From a virus, in IMG/VR virus record IMGVR_UViG_3300010316_000005, positions 62,001 to 126,000 of that record: 64,000 nucleotides of DNA. One strand, given 5' to 3'. A program made the position numbers and the translations under genes. The notes under the pieces are model-generated. The model saw only the letters and a list, made by a program, of their open reading frames with translations, made no database searches and was not told the origin of the DNA. Positions 48,493 to 59,100 of the stretch are shown here, piece after piece (positions within the stretch are counted from its first letter, which is position 1; every line of letters begins with the position of its first letter).

Positions 48493-49959
48493 TTAAGGAA
48501 CAATGTTAGTATTAAATACACTAATCCAGTCTTCTGCCGAGCCCATGTCTAATTCGTAAATAGTAATGCCTCTAGCATTGCACTTAGAAACTAGTAAGTC
48601 AATACTTGCTTGTACTGTACTTCTACGCATTGAGCCAGAATTATCAATCGCTAGCGCAATTTCTGCGCCCGCAGTAACTTGATCTACATTAGCTAATGAA
48701 TACCAATCAGATGCTTTATTTACATCGCTATCATCTCTTGCTACACCCCTATAAGTAAATAACGGATCATTTTGAGTAACTGTTGGAATATTTAGATCGT
48801 TGTCTGCATCTGAAAATGCTCCGTCTGGTCCTGGTTCAAATAGATAGAATGGACGATCTGGCCAAGTATTTCTAAATTGTATCCAATTACTCTCGTTTTG
48901 CTGAACTCCTGAATTTGACGCTTCGTCAATAATAGCAATTACCGGAATTAATTGATCTGCTGTTGCTGCTGGAGGAGGTGGAGGCTGAGCAGGAGTTGAG
49001 AATGAGCTTAATGTAGTGTCGTTTGCGTATACCGGACCTGTTACTCTAACAAAGTCTGTATCAGCCCTTAATTGCTGCACGGTGCTAGTTAGCGTGCCGT
49101 CGACGTCATTGTCAATTGTTCCGCCTACTACTACGTCGTTGAGTTCAATTCTAAATTGCAGCTGAGTCTGACTTATCTCTCTTGCTTTAACAATATAGAT
49201 GTTTCCTGCGTAGACGCCACTTACAGAACCTTGCCCTACTTTTTGATAAATTGTTTGATAATTAGTTGTTAATGAATAGTTACCAATCGCGGTTACTGTC
49301 ACTCCGCCTGAGTTTGGTAACGTACTAGTAGTTTCATTATAGTTAAACTTAATAACTCCAACTTCAGCTAACAATGCATTCCAGTCTTGTCCCTTTGTTC
49401 CAGCCGCTCCGCTATTATTTCCACTAATTCTTATTTCGCCGCCTGAGTTAAAAAAGAATCTACGCTGATCTGAACTGCTAAATGAAACTGTAAATTCATG
49501 TACAATCAATCCGTTCCAAGGCTGACTTCTTGTGCTGCTAATTCCTGTCTGCAATGTGCCACTAAAGATTTCAAACTTATCTGCTTCAATTTTTGACATT
49601 AATATTTCATAATCAGTAATACCCTTTGCCGTTCCAAACGGGTCAGTAGTAACATTTCCTGTTCCGTCGTCGATATTACTAGTATCCTCGCCGGCAATAT
49701 TTCGTGATGCACCTTCTGCTAACACTTTCATAATTTCAGCAGTTTCTACACCCGTTTGGTGCGCTCTTGCTTTAATCATATCAGTGTATAGTGAATTTAA
49801 ATCAGTAGCACTAATTGTTGAATTGTTTGCTGTAGGTTGACTGCTAACTGGATAACTTGCTACAGTTTGTCCATATCCCGACTGACCTGATCCGACGCCA
49901 AATATATTATCAATTCTAGCTTGTAAATTATTATGTCTTGTTGCTGTAATGTCAGCCAT
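48493..49959 (-). CDS. Virion structural protein with C-terminal VWA-like domain
   Basis: A 488-residue protein. Residues 1-310 are a paralogue of the protein at 47539. A proline-rich hinge (PAQPPPPPAA, near residue 330) follows, then a domain beginning LIPVIAIIDEASNSGVQ. Its QVTAGAEIALAIDNSGSMRRSTVQAS segment has a complete MIDAS start D439-x-S441-x-S443. The VWA-like part seems short and ends shortly after. Such domains bind a metal and often proteins. No usual role in phage fibres is known to me. Confidence 0.78.
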   Translation of the reverse strand: MADITATRHNNLQARIDNIFGVGSGQSGYGQTVASYPVSSQPTANNSTISATDLNSLYTDMIKARAHQTGVETAEIMKVLAEGASRNIAGEDTSNIDDGTGNVTTDPFGTAKGITDYEILMSKIEADKFEIFSGTLQTGISSTRSQPWNGLIVHEFTVSFSSSDQRRFFFNSGGEIRISGNNSGAAGTKGQDWNALLAEVGVIKFNYNETTSTLPNSGGVTVTAIGNYSLTTNYQTIYQKVGQGSVSGVYAGNIYIVKAREISQTQLQFRIELNDVVVGGTIDNDVDGTLTSTVQQLRADTDFVRVTGPVYANDTTLSSFSTPAQPPPPPAATADQLIPVIAIIDEASNSGVQQNESNWIQFRNTWPDRPFYLFEPGPDGAFSDADNDLNIPTVTQNDPLFTYRGVARDDSDVNKASDWYSLANVDQVTAGAEIALAIDNSGSMRRSTVQASIDLLVSKCNARGITIYELDMGSAEDWISVFNTNIVP

Positions 49960-49968
49960 ATTGCTTCC

Positions 49969-51432
49969 TTAAACTTTTAGTACGCACTCAACTAGTTTCT
50001 CACCATCATCGAGATTTGTCTCTAATGCAATACCTACTAGCGCCTTAGTTGCTAAGGTAGTACTTACTCCGTCTGACATTGCGTAAACAGCTTGGCCTTT
50101 TTTAACAGCGCCTTTTACTCTTACTGGAAGACGTCCTTTTAGTCCAATGTACTGGCCGTCTGCTTCACTGTTCATCATATAAGCCGGATCGGTTGACACA
50201 ACTCCTACACAAAAATCACTTGCACTAGCTGGGCCAACTTCGTGATCACTGTGTGCGCAAACTGCTACTGCTGTCCCCGGTGCTAGATCATCGCCTGTAG
50301 TATATTTTTCCGCTAAGTCAGCGTATCTTGCTTGCGTAGCAATACCTTGGAAAAGGTTTGCTGTTAAGTTACCTGATGCGTCTCTTGCTGCAATTGTGTT
50401 AGCAGTTGATGCAACCGCTGCTGAGCGATACGAAGCACCGTCAACTCTTAGTGCGTTAGCTTGGGTTGCTGTGCCGCTGAGCGTAGTTGCATAAACAGTG
50501 TCCCACTTTAATGATGCTGTGCCTAAGTTGTATGTGTTGTCGCTTCCTGGAAGTAATCCAGATGATCTAATCTCAACTGATGTTGTAGCTGTGCCGCCTG
50601 CATCTCTTGCCTTAAATCTAATAACGTTAGATGATCCTAGTTGGTTTTCAATAACTGCATCGCTGCTGTTCTCGACATACAGTCTAAACGGTAAGCTATC
50701 ACCGATTGTAATACCAGCATCACCAAATACGTTGTTGCCGCCTGCTTGAACAAAATCGTTAGCAGTAAAGCCACCTAGTCTATCAGCGTTTGACGCAGTT
50801 CCCCACCAGCGATAATCAGTTGATGTTACTCCAGTAGCTGAATCTTTTAAAGTTAAGCCTTGTCTAATGTATGTAAAACCTGTATATGGCCCGGTATTAG
50901 CAAACGATATACCTAGTGTAAATGATGCGTTGTTGCTGATAACATAAACAGACTGATCGTCAAGGGTAGCACGAATAACTGTTTTTGTATTGCCTACATC
51001 ATCAAGTACATTTTCGCTAACTAGCTGCGTTACACCTGTACCTGCTGCCTGCGGGCCAATTAGTATGAAGATTGCTCCATTGAATACATAAAGCTGATCA
51101 TTAGCAGTATCCCACCAAAAGTCGCCTATTGATAAGCCGCCTGGTTCCGAGGCTGCTACTTCTGATCCGCCTGTAGTTCTCCACTGCGTTCCATCGTAAA
51201 ACTTTAGTTTACTATTTGCGCTGTCAAACCAAACCTGACCGCTTAGTGCTCTTGGCGGAGGGTTTGCTCCGGCAAAGTTTTCTAAAAGAAACAAGAAGTT
51301 TTCGTTTACTGTTTCTCCGTAGCCTGCGTAGTTCTTACCGATAAATTTAATATCAGTAGCAGTCGAATCTATAGTTCCATCTTCTACTATAGTTAGAACT
51401 GTGTTGTTATATCTGTCAATTTGATAAGCCAT
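49969..51432 (-). CDS. Tail-fibre-type structural protein, family of three
   Basis: A 487-residue protein. It has the N-terminal module shared with 51475 and 53362: a Tyr/Asn start, VEDGTIDSTATDIKFIGKNYAGYGE, then ENFLFLLENFAG, GQVWFDSANSKLKFYDGTQWR and GDFWWDTANDQLYVFNG. The middle is a beta-rich fibre. The C-terminus (PGTAVAVCAHSDHEVGPASASDFCVGVVS, then GLKGRLPVRVKGAVKKGQAVYAMSDG) resembles a peptidase-like or chaperone-free fibre tip with a Gly-rich sheet. It has its own late box upstream. Confidence 0.82.
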   Translation of the reverse strand: MAYQIDRYNNTVLTIVEDGTIDSTATDIKFIGKNYAGYGETVNENFLFLLENFAGANPPPRALSGQVWFDSANSKLKFYDGTQWRTTGGSEVAASEPGGLSIGDFWWDTANDQLYVFNGAIFILIGPQAAGTGVTQLVSENVLDDVGNTKTVIRATLDDQSVYVISNNASFTLGISFANTGPYTGFTYIRQGLTLKDSATGVTSTDYRWWGTASNADRLGGFTANDFVQAGGNNVFGDAGITIGDSLPFRLYVENSSDAVIENQLGSSNVIRFKARDAGGTATTSVEIRSSGLLPGSDNTYNLGTASLKWDTVYATTLSGTATQANALRVDGASYRSAAVASTANTIAARDASGNLTANLFQGIATQARYADLAEKYTTGDDLAPGTAVAVCAHSDHEVGPASASDFCVGVVSTDPAYMMNSEADGQYIGLKGRLPVRVKGAVKKGQAVYAMSDGVSTTLATKALVGIALETNLDDGEKLVECVLKV

Positions 51433-51460
51433 TATTTATGAACCCTTCGTGTGCTTTACT

Positions 51461-51470
51461 ATTATTTATC
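51461..51470 (-). promoter_or_regulatory. T4-type late promoter box
   Basis: GATAAATAAT on the minus strand, 28 nt before the start at 51432. Confidence 0.6.
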
Positions 51471-51474
51471 GTTT

Positions 51475-53358
51475 TTACGGATAAGTGAACGAGTCCCCAA
51501 CGGAGTAGTTCCATGATGATCCATCTGATATGTAAACCATTAACTGCCTTGTCGGAATAAGGGTTACTGTACCAGATGATGTGTTAGAATTTTGAATATC
51601 TTGTATTACAGATTCGTTCTGTGTGCCATTGCTATCAACAGCGATTCTTGATACTGTAAGAGACTCGCCTGCGTCAGCGTCAGTACTGTCTCGAATAGTT
51701 ACTTCAACTCCCGACACAGTTGCGTTTGTATAGCCCGCAGCGTGAATTCGTACTATCTTGGTACTGTTTGTAGGGTCGGGCGGTATAAGGTCGTCTAAGA
51801 AGCTCTCTACATTGTTTATCAGCGTTGCTCCTACACCTAATCCACTTATGTCCATTGTAAGAATAATTGGTGCTTGTATAACTTGATCGTCAACATACTG
51901 CTTAGTAGCAGCATCTTGCGGGCTTGTTGGATCTGCAACTCCTTGTATAGGAGCATCATCAAGAACAATAGCATTGTTGCTAGTATTGATGTTTAATGCC
52001 GTTCCGTTAGTAGAAATAGTATTTCCAACAAAATTCATACCATCTACGTTTAGTTCAGTTAATGTTCCTATTTCAGTTAAACCTGTAGCTCTAGTTATAG
52101 TTGGTCCAATTTCTGTAGGTGTAATTTTGTCAACGCCGTTGATTCTATAAACCTCTCCGTTTAATAGATCCATTCCAACGTTCGAAGTCCAGCTATTTGT
52201 AAGTATGCGCCAAGTAAGGGTCTTGTCACCGTTTAGCGATCTAAGAATGATGCCGCCGTCTTCTACTGCAAAGTCAGAAAGCAATGTATTGTCGCCCATT
52301 GTAGCAAGTTCAATCTGGTGATCCTCTACTCTAAGAGTAGTAATATCTAATGATACTGTTTCACCTTCAATTAACAAATCTCCAGTAACTCTTAAATCTC
52401 CCGAAACGTCTAGAGTGTATTCTGGTTCGCTGTTAAAGATACCTACTCGAGCTGTGCCTGCATCAATATACACCGCGTCCTCAATAGTTCCACCAAGTGC
52501 TGATGAATTTACCCTTAGAATTAAGTCTTGGTTGTTGATTTGGTTCTGCATAATAAAGTTATTAGTACCTGGTTCAACAAACTGTCTGTGGTTCTGAGAT
52601 AATCCGATAGAAATACCACCTTGGTTTTGAATAGTTAATGTACCAACTGTAATACCATTTCTATTAGCAGGAAGGAACTGGTCAACTGATACTGCGTTTC
52701 CGCTAGCATCTACTAACGCTCTTGCTCTAGCAGCCGTTCCTCTAAATTGGAAATTTGTTTGATCGAACACATTAAGCCCACTAAATACCTGCCCACTTAA
52801 ATTATCATCAGTTACTAATTCAGTAATCAGGTCTGCCGTCGACGGTACAAATTGACTGTCACTATACACAGCAACTCTATTGCCGCCGATGTATAAGCCA
52901 AGTACAGTAATAAGTCTACCGTTAATGTCTACTAAATTCTCAGCTTTGAATCCGCTTGTTCCCTGGTTGTTAGTATACTCTGGGCCAATTAATGTTAGGT
53001 CAGTGCCGTCAAATGTGTAAAGTTGATTGTTTACATTGTCAATCCAGAGGTCGCCTGCAACCATCTGTGGACGATCTGGCTGAACAAATGGACCGCCTGC
53101 TGCGTTCCATTGTGATCCGTTGTATACCTTTAATCTTTGTTCTGATTTATCCCACCACACTTGCCCAGTCAACGGGTTGCTTGGTGCGGCAGTATTAGCA
53201 AAACTTTCTAACAGTTTGATAAAGTTTTCATTAAAAGCTTCACCATAGCCATTGTAATTTCTACCAACTAATGTTAAATTAGTACTAGTATCATCAATTT
53301 GCCCATCGATTAACTCTGTTAGCAATGTACCGTCTGTTCTGTTTAGTTGATAACTCAT
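51475..53358 (-). CDS. Tail-fibre-type structural protein, family of three
   Basis: The 627-residue protein shares the N-terminal module (TELIDGQIDDTSTNLTLVGR; NYNGYGEAFNENFIKLLESF; GQVWWDKSEQRLKVYNGSQW; GDLWIDNVNNQLYTFDG). The middle is a fibre body with a VGIFNSEPEYTLDVSGDLRVTGDLLIEG motif typical of long fibres. The C-terminal ~110 residues (ILTMDISGLGVGATLINNVESFLDDLIPP) are unlike those of its two paralogues, suggesting tip swapping. Confidence 0.82.
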   Translation of the reverse strand: MSYQLNRTDGTLLTELIDGQIDDTSTNLTLVGRNYNGYGEAFNENFIKLLESFANTAAPSNPLTGQVWWDKSEQRLKVYNGSQWNAAGGPFVQPDRPQMVAGDLWIDNVNNQLYTFDGTDLTLIGPEYTNNQGTSGFKAENLVDINGRLITVLGLYIGGNRVAVYSDSQFVPSTADLITELVTDDNLSGQVFSGLNVFDQTNFQFRGTAARARALVDASGNAVSVDQFLPANRNGITVGTLTIQNQGGISIGLSQNHRQFVEPGTNNFIMQNQINNQDLILRVNSSALGGTIEDAVYIDAGTARVGIFNSEPEYTLDVSGDLRVTGDLLIEGETVSLDITTLRVEDHQIELATMGDNTLLSDFAVEDGGIILRSLNGDKTLTWRILTNSWTSNVGMDLLNGEVYRINGVDKITPTEIGPTITRATGLTEIGTLTELNVDGMNFVGNTISTNGTALNINTSNNAIVLDDAPIQGVADPTSPQDAATKQYVDDQVIQAPIILTMDISGLGVGATLINNVESFLDDLIPPDPTNSTKIVRIHAAGYTNATVSGVEVTIRDSTDADAGESLTVSRIAVDSNGTQNESVIQDIQNSNTSSGTVTLIPTRQLMVYISDGSSWNYSVGDSFTYP

Positions 53359-53361
53359 GTT

Positions 53362-55461
53362 TTAGATTCCAGTGTAAATAATGTAATTTAGTGCTACGTA
53401 TGGGTTCATAACATCTAGTGAGGCGCCTAGGCGCTCATCGCCTACTTCTCTGTAAACGTTGTCGCCTTCTGCTCCACCGCCTACTAATCCACCTGATGTC
53501 GGTAGACCTTGCGCACTCAGCGTACCTGTTTCAAATGTCAAGTCAGTAACGTCAGTGTCAGGTGTACCAGTAGTGGGGTTAACTGCATAATGTTGTGTTC
53601 CTGCATCACCCTTTAGATCATGTTCGTGATCTGGAAGATGTCTTTTCTCAATGTCCGACGTTTCAATACCGCCTGATGCACCGAGTATATCAGCTAGATC
53701 ACCTGTGACAGTATTGGCGCTGACGCCGCCCATATTATCAAGACCCAACGGAAATCTGCCGCGCATATCCGGAAGCGCAAAGCTGTTAACACCTAAGTCA
53801 GCTAACAAATCTGGATTTCTAAATGAATACTGAATAACATCAAACAATTCGTTAAACGATGAAATAGCAAGTACTGAACCGTTACATAATAGCCATCCAC
53901 TTGGGGCGTCGGCTCCACCGTATGGTAGAATAATGCCTACAGGGAAAATAGGCACTGATTTAAGAAAGTTTGTTTTAGTAATCTTAAATAAGCCAGTGTC
54001 ACGACTTAGCACTATTTCGTCTGTATTCGGTGAATCAAACGTTTCTGATTTAGTTGAAATAAATGAGTTTGATATTTGAATATTAAGTGTCTTATTTGTG
54101 CCGCCTGTTTGCCCATCAAATGCAAAACTAGCATTTGCTACGTCGCCCGTAACACCAATTGTAGTAGCAGTAGTTAATTTATCCGATGAACTCGATCTAC
54201 CAGTTAGAGTACCGATTACATTACCTTGAACATTTCCAAATATATTATTTGCATATAAGTTTAGATATCTGTTTCCAGTTGCGCCGATGCTATACACATT
54301 ATTTGATGTTGGCTCAATATTTTTTGTTTTTAGCAATCCCGAGTTAGTAGACGAATCGTCTACTCCAACTTGTAGTTCGCCGCCTACATACATGTTGCCG
54401 CCAATACCGGCTCCGCCTTCGACGATCAAAGCACCTTCGTCTACTGCGGTACTATTTGTTGTTCCATTAATTCTAAGGATGCCAGTATCTTCGTTGCCTA
54501 ATTCTGGAGAGATTTGGACGTTACCAACAACATCTAAGGTTTCTGCAGGAGCAACATTGTTAATCCCCACTCTTTTCGAAGCATCAATTCTCATTACAGT
54601 ATTGTTCGACACGCCAGAACGCAGTCTAAAGTCGATGCTCGCACCGCTTGATGCGTTTGTCATAACTGCTGCTTGACTTTCTACTTTAAGAACTAACTGG
54701 CCGTTTGAGCCTAGTGATATTCCTTTGTCGGTGTTAACTTTAACTTGGTCGAGGAAATTAGCAACCGTGTCATTTCTTACAAATTTGTCCGACGGTACTA
54801 TTTCACTACCGACAATAAGGTTTTCAGCTTTTTGTGATGTGCCGTTAAACTTGTAAATCGTAGTCAAGTCATCATACAAGTTTAATCCAATTTGAATTGG
54901 CTGTCTTGTAAAACCAAGTATAGCCGACTTAGGCGTAAATTTATCACTACTTAAAATTGCTACGGTTTTGTTTTGAATTTTTAGAGTTAATACAACATAT
55001 GTTAAATTATCAGTTCCGACAATTTGTTCACTAGCTATACCAGTCAACAAACCATCACTAAATTCCGGACCTACTAGAATCCAGTCAGTACCAGTAAATA
55101 AATATAACTGCTGAGTATCTGTGTTTGCCCAAAGATCTCCTGCAATTGAGTTTGATACTTCTGGTGCTATTGCGCCCTTTTTTAGGCCGCTGGCGGATAG
55201 CCATTGGACGCCGTCATATATTTTAAGCTGATCGATGCCTTGAGTATTATCATACCAAAGTTGCCCTTCAACTGGCCTTTCGGGAGCAGTTGTGTTAGCA
55301 AAGTTTTCTAATAGATGCAGAAAGTTTTCTGCAACAGTTTGTCCGTACCCTGGAAAACTGCGTCCCGGAAATCCTAGACTAGTGTCTTCATTTAGGGTAG
55401 CATCTTCAACGATAATATTACTTTTATTAATACTATCTGTATATCTTATTTCATATGCCAT
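53362..55461 (-). CDS. Tail-fibre-type structural protein with tail-collar domain
   Basis: The 699-residue protein shares the N-terminal module (VEDATLNEDTSLGFPGRSFPGYGQ; ENFLHLLENFAN; GQLWYDNTQGIDQLKIYDG). The C-terminal domain is a phage tail-collar-type tip: GIILPYGGADAPSGWLLCNG (about residues 526-545), ALPDMRGRFPLGLDNMGG, then HLPDHEHDLKG. That type is usually a distal receptor-binding or chaperone-associated part of short tail fibres. It is the longest of the three paralogues. Confidence 0.85.
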   Translation of the reverse strand: MAYEIRYTDSINKSNIIVEDATLNEDTSLGFPGRSFPGYGQTVAENFLHLLENFANTTAPERPVEGQLWYDNTQGIDQLKIYDGVQWLSASGLKKGAIAPEVSNSIAGDLWANTDTQQLYLFTGTDWILVGPEFSDGLLTGIASEQIVGTDNLTYVVLTLKIQNKTVAILSSDKFTPKSAILGFTRQPIQIGLNLYDDLTTIYKFNGTSQKAENLIVGSEIVPSDKFVRNDTVANFLDQVKVNTDKGISLGSNGQLVLKVESQAAVMTNASSGASIDFRLRSGVSNNTVMRIDASKRVGINNVAPAETLDVVGNVQISPELGNEDTGILRINGTTNSTAVDEGALIVEGGAGIGGNMYVGGELQVGVDDSSTNSGLLKTKNIEPTSNNVYSIGATGNRYLNLYANNIFGNVQGNVIGTLTGRSSSSDKLTTATTIGVTGDVANASFAFDGQTGGTNKTLNIQISNSFISTKSETFDSPNTDEIVLSRDTGLFKITKTNFLKSVPIFPVGIILPYGGADAPSGWLLCNGSVLAISSFNELFDVIQYSFRNPDLLADLGVNSFALPDMRGRFPLGLDNMGGVSANTVTGDLADILGASGGIETSDIEKRHLPDHEHDLKGDAGTQHYAVNPTTGTPDTDVTDLTFETGTLSAQGLPTSGGLVGGGAEGDNVYREVGDERLGASLDVMNPYVALNYIIYTGI

Positions 55462-56072
55462 TATGCGTTACCTCCGCTTAGGCTTTGAATTCTTACAGTG
55501 TAGTCAATTTGAATAAGTCTGTTTAATGACTTCTGTACAGGATGGAAAATAACATGAGTAATTAAACGTCCTGTTCCACTTGGTGAGTAGCTTCTTAACC
55601 CTAACTCATCAAACACGAATTCGTCATCTGCTGAAGTAGCAGTGTCAAATGCTTGCTGTCCATTTGGTTCACCGTAGTCTAACAAACATCTAACTAGCAT
55701 GTCAGTATAGTTTGTACCACTAACGTGTCTTGTTTCAATAAAGTTTCTAGCAGGATCTAAGTTGTTAGCCGAACGGGCGTCGACTACTTTTGAATATGTT
55801 TGATTATACAATGTAGCATTTGTGCCAGTTGAGTTAGGAGTCAAGTAAGTAATAATACCTGTAGGGTCAACACTAGTGCCGCCGTTACCAAAGCTCATTT
55901 CATACACAAAACCTTCGCCTGCGTTGCTCATGCTTTCTGCTAATGCAATGCTCATATTTTCATAATGGATCGCATTTCTTTTGTTTATAAACACTGTACC
56001 AGATTCTGGATCTGATATCTTAATGTGTCCTTGTACTGAAATTCCGCTAGTATCTTTCATATTGTCACTCAT
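55461..56072 (-). CDS. Virion structural protein (tail/baseplate type)
   Basis: A 203-residue protein of mainly beta character: GISVQGHIKISDPESG, then VFINKRNAIHYENMSIALAESM, GFVYEMSFGNGGTS, and LDYGEPNGQQAFDT near residue 132. It overlaps the fibre gene start by 1 nt and lies behind a late box. The type is known to me from structural proteins of marine T4-like phages that lie between the giant baseplate protein and fibres. Exact role unknown. Confidence 0.7.
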   Translation of the reverse strand: MSDNMKDTSGISVQGHIKISDPESGTVFINKRNAIHYENMSIALAESMSNAGEGFVYEMSFGNGGTSVDPTGIITYLTPNSTGTNATLYNQTYSKVVDARSANNLDPARNFIETRHVSGTNYTDMLVRCLLDYGEPNGQQAFDTATSADDEFVFDELGLRSYSPSGTGRLITHVIFHPVQKSLNRLIQIDYTVRIQSLSGGNA

Positions 56073-56088
56073 TTTTGTTTCCTACATT

Positions 56089-56097
56089 GTATTTATT
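56089..56097 (-). promoter_or_regulatory. T4-type late promoter for the structural operon
   Basis: AATAAATAC on the minus strand, 16 nt before the start at 56072. Confidence 0.6.
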
Positions 56098-56107
56098 CTG
56101 GTAGCTG

Positions 56108-59100
56108 TTAGTTTCCGGCACGTATAAACGACCCTATGTCAGTTTTTGTTTCACCTAAGGTTTCACCAGTTAATGTCCAAATTCTTCCTGTTTTTCTCAT
56201 CACAACAATCTTTTCATTGTTTAATGGTATACCGTCGGCATGTATATCGTCCTGAATGTCAAAGCTAATAATATCACCGTCGATTGTAAATTCTGCTTGC
56301 TGCACAAGATCACCATCTGGTGAGTCAAGCGCCACTACTTCACTAAACTTACTTATCTCATTCTTCCTTAGTCGGCGGCCACCTACGAAAACTTCAACTT
56401 CGTTAATACCATATGATGCCTGCAATGTAGAATCTTTGTAACCGATAGTTATGCTCTGGCTTCCATCTCCGATAAAGTTACGCAGAACTGTTCTATCATT
56501 GTAAGGAACAGTTTTTCTAGCGCCTTGATCAAACACTTCTTCTCCTGCTGAATATGTATCTTTAACTCCTGTACCAAGTGTACCTCTGCGAAGTTGCCTT
56601 AGTAGATTACCGTCTTTTACTAGGTATTCAATGCGCTCGCCATCAATCCAAACAATGCCCGGTTTATTAGACTTCTTGTCCGGTGCTGGTAGCAACGATG
56701 CGTCTTCTACTTCAACTCTTAAATCATAGTAATTTAGGTCCTTGCTAAGAACTGTTACAGCATCGTTAATTCTCTTGTAGTGAGTTCTATTAAGAACATC
56801 CTTAAAGATTCTGTAGGCAAATTTAGGCACCGAAACAGGAGTAGCAAACTGCACTACTTCTATAACATCGTTTGTTCCCGGAGGAGTTGTTAGCTGGACC
56901 TTTAATCTGTCGTCAGTAATATAATAGTCAACGCTCGGAGATAGTAAGATTCCATTTTTTGCAACCCATACGTATTGCGCATCTTCTGCCGGCTTTCTCA
57001 GTTTGATTTCACCGTATGATAGACGCTGATAAGTTTTTGCTTCCTTGCTTCCCGGAACAATAGCAAATCTTGACACAACATCATAGTTCTGTTTTTCAAT
57101 ACCAAGGATGTCGTGGTTTGAGAATTTAATAATTTCAATTCTTTCATTTACACCAGGTGCATATTTAAACGTAATATTGTTGTTGTCAAATGTATATTCA
57201 CTATCAGAAATTAGGTAAATTTCCAGTAAATCGCCTACGTCACCTGTACCGTCATTTAACCTAATCGAGTTGGTATTCGGATTCAGAAGCCACCTGTTAG
57301 GCGTCTCTATTATTGCGCCATTTAAAAATACGCGCAGATTAGTAGTGTCAATAGTCGTTGACGGAAACTGGAATGATTCAATTGCATATTCTCTAACATC
57401 AATGCTTTTGATTTCATACTGAATATTGTATCCAGAACTTAGAATCTTATTTCCGACTTTTACCAAGCAGTTGTGTTCGGTTGGCTCAACAAAGAATGGC
57501 GTTTCAGCAATCGGAAACACCGTAGATGCTCCGTCACCGATTAATACTTCTTTATTAACTTGACTATAATTTACTTCAGTGTTATTATCAAACACAATAT
57601 AGTTGATTGTCTGTCCAGTTTCTGGTGTTACTGTTAGGCTAATAGTTAAAGTATCTTTACCTTCTGTTTTAGTAGCACCGATCTCAACGTTTTCGCCATC
57701 AAGAGTTAAGAATACACCGTATCCATCTTTGAAATAAGTGTTAATTTCGTACTCATCAGTATCGGCAACAGTCATAGCCTTTCCAAAATCAATAACATTT
57801 TGTACACCCGCTTCCAGTGTTACTATCGATAGAGCGTGCCCTTCAGTTAAGTCAGGAATATTAATTGTTAAGTTGCTCCAATCAACGTCATAATCGCCTC
57901 GGGTTAATATTATGCCGTCTACTTTTACAACAATTGCGTCAAGACTCGACGGAGTTGCACCTAAGTCAAACGTTTCATTTACTCCGTCAGTAATGTGATA
58001 CTGGCTAACAATCTTACCTGGACCGGTCGAGTCTCTTGTATACACTCTTAAATCCAGTGTATCCATTACTTGACCTGGTACCATTTCTTCTGGTCCAGTT
58101 GACGTAGTAGCAGTAACAAAGCTGTCGCCGTCTACAATAATATCTTCTGCTTTTAACCCAGTCGCAGTTGTCTTGTCAAATGCTCCACCTGTTAATTGAG
58201 TATCATACGATGCCGGATCCGGTGCCACAGTACCATCTGATGTTATTTTTCTAATAATCATTATGTCGCCGTCTTCAGTGGCAATATCGTAATCACTCAG
58301 AATAAACACATCAGTTGTGCCGTCGCCTGTAATACTTTCTAGTTTAGCATCTTCGTTAAGTTGTTCTTCAGTGCCAAAATTAGGATCATCAATTCTGACT
58401 CCATTCAAATAAACATTGTACACAGTGCCGCTTTCAAACGGTTCGTCTAGACCTACTGCAACAGTTGAGCCGTCAAACGTAAACACATAGTCTTCATATG
58501 AATTATCAAATTCGTCCCATGTATCCGTATACCAATCATTTGTGTTCCAACCTTGCTCTTCACTAAATCCAAACGATGTAACTTCAACACCGCCATAGTC
58601 GACACCAGTCATTAACTGTGCTAAATCTTTACCGAGCATACCGCTCAGTGCTGTATAGCCAAATTGTATTCTGTCTTCTGCACTTAACATCGACAGTGGC
58701 TTCTGGTAGCTAATTACGATATTTGCGTCTAATGCAGGTGGATTAGTAAACGTAACTTGTCCTTGCTCTCTAATATATCCAGCATCTGTGTTTGTTACGT
58801 TACGGAAAGTAAACTGACTACGAAGCATTTCTTTTCCGTCTACTGTTACTGTCACAGTGTCTAACCGTAAGTTCATTGGCCATTCTAAGTTAAACGTTGT
58901 TTGAGAATTCGAACCAACGAACGTTTCAGTTTCTGCTAGCGAGTTAATGTAGTACTTGCCCGACGTTCTATCAAACTTGATAGTGATGCTCGGAGATCTC
59001 ACTACGCCGGAGCCAAGTATTGCTGATGCTCTAGCCACAACGCCGTTTTCTACTTGGGGAACAGCAATATTAATAGCAGGAGCACTTGTATAACCTTGGC

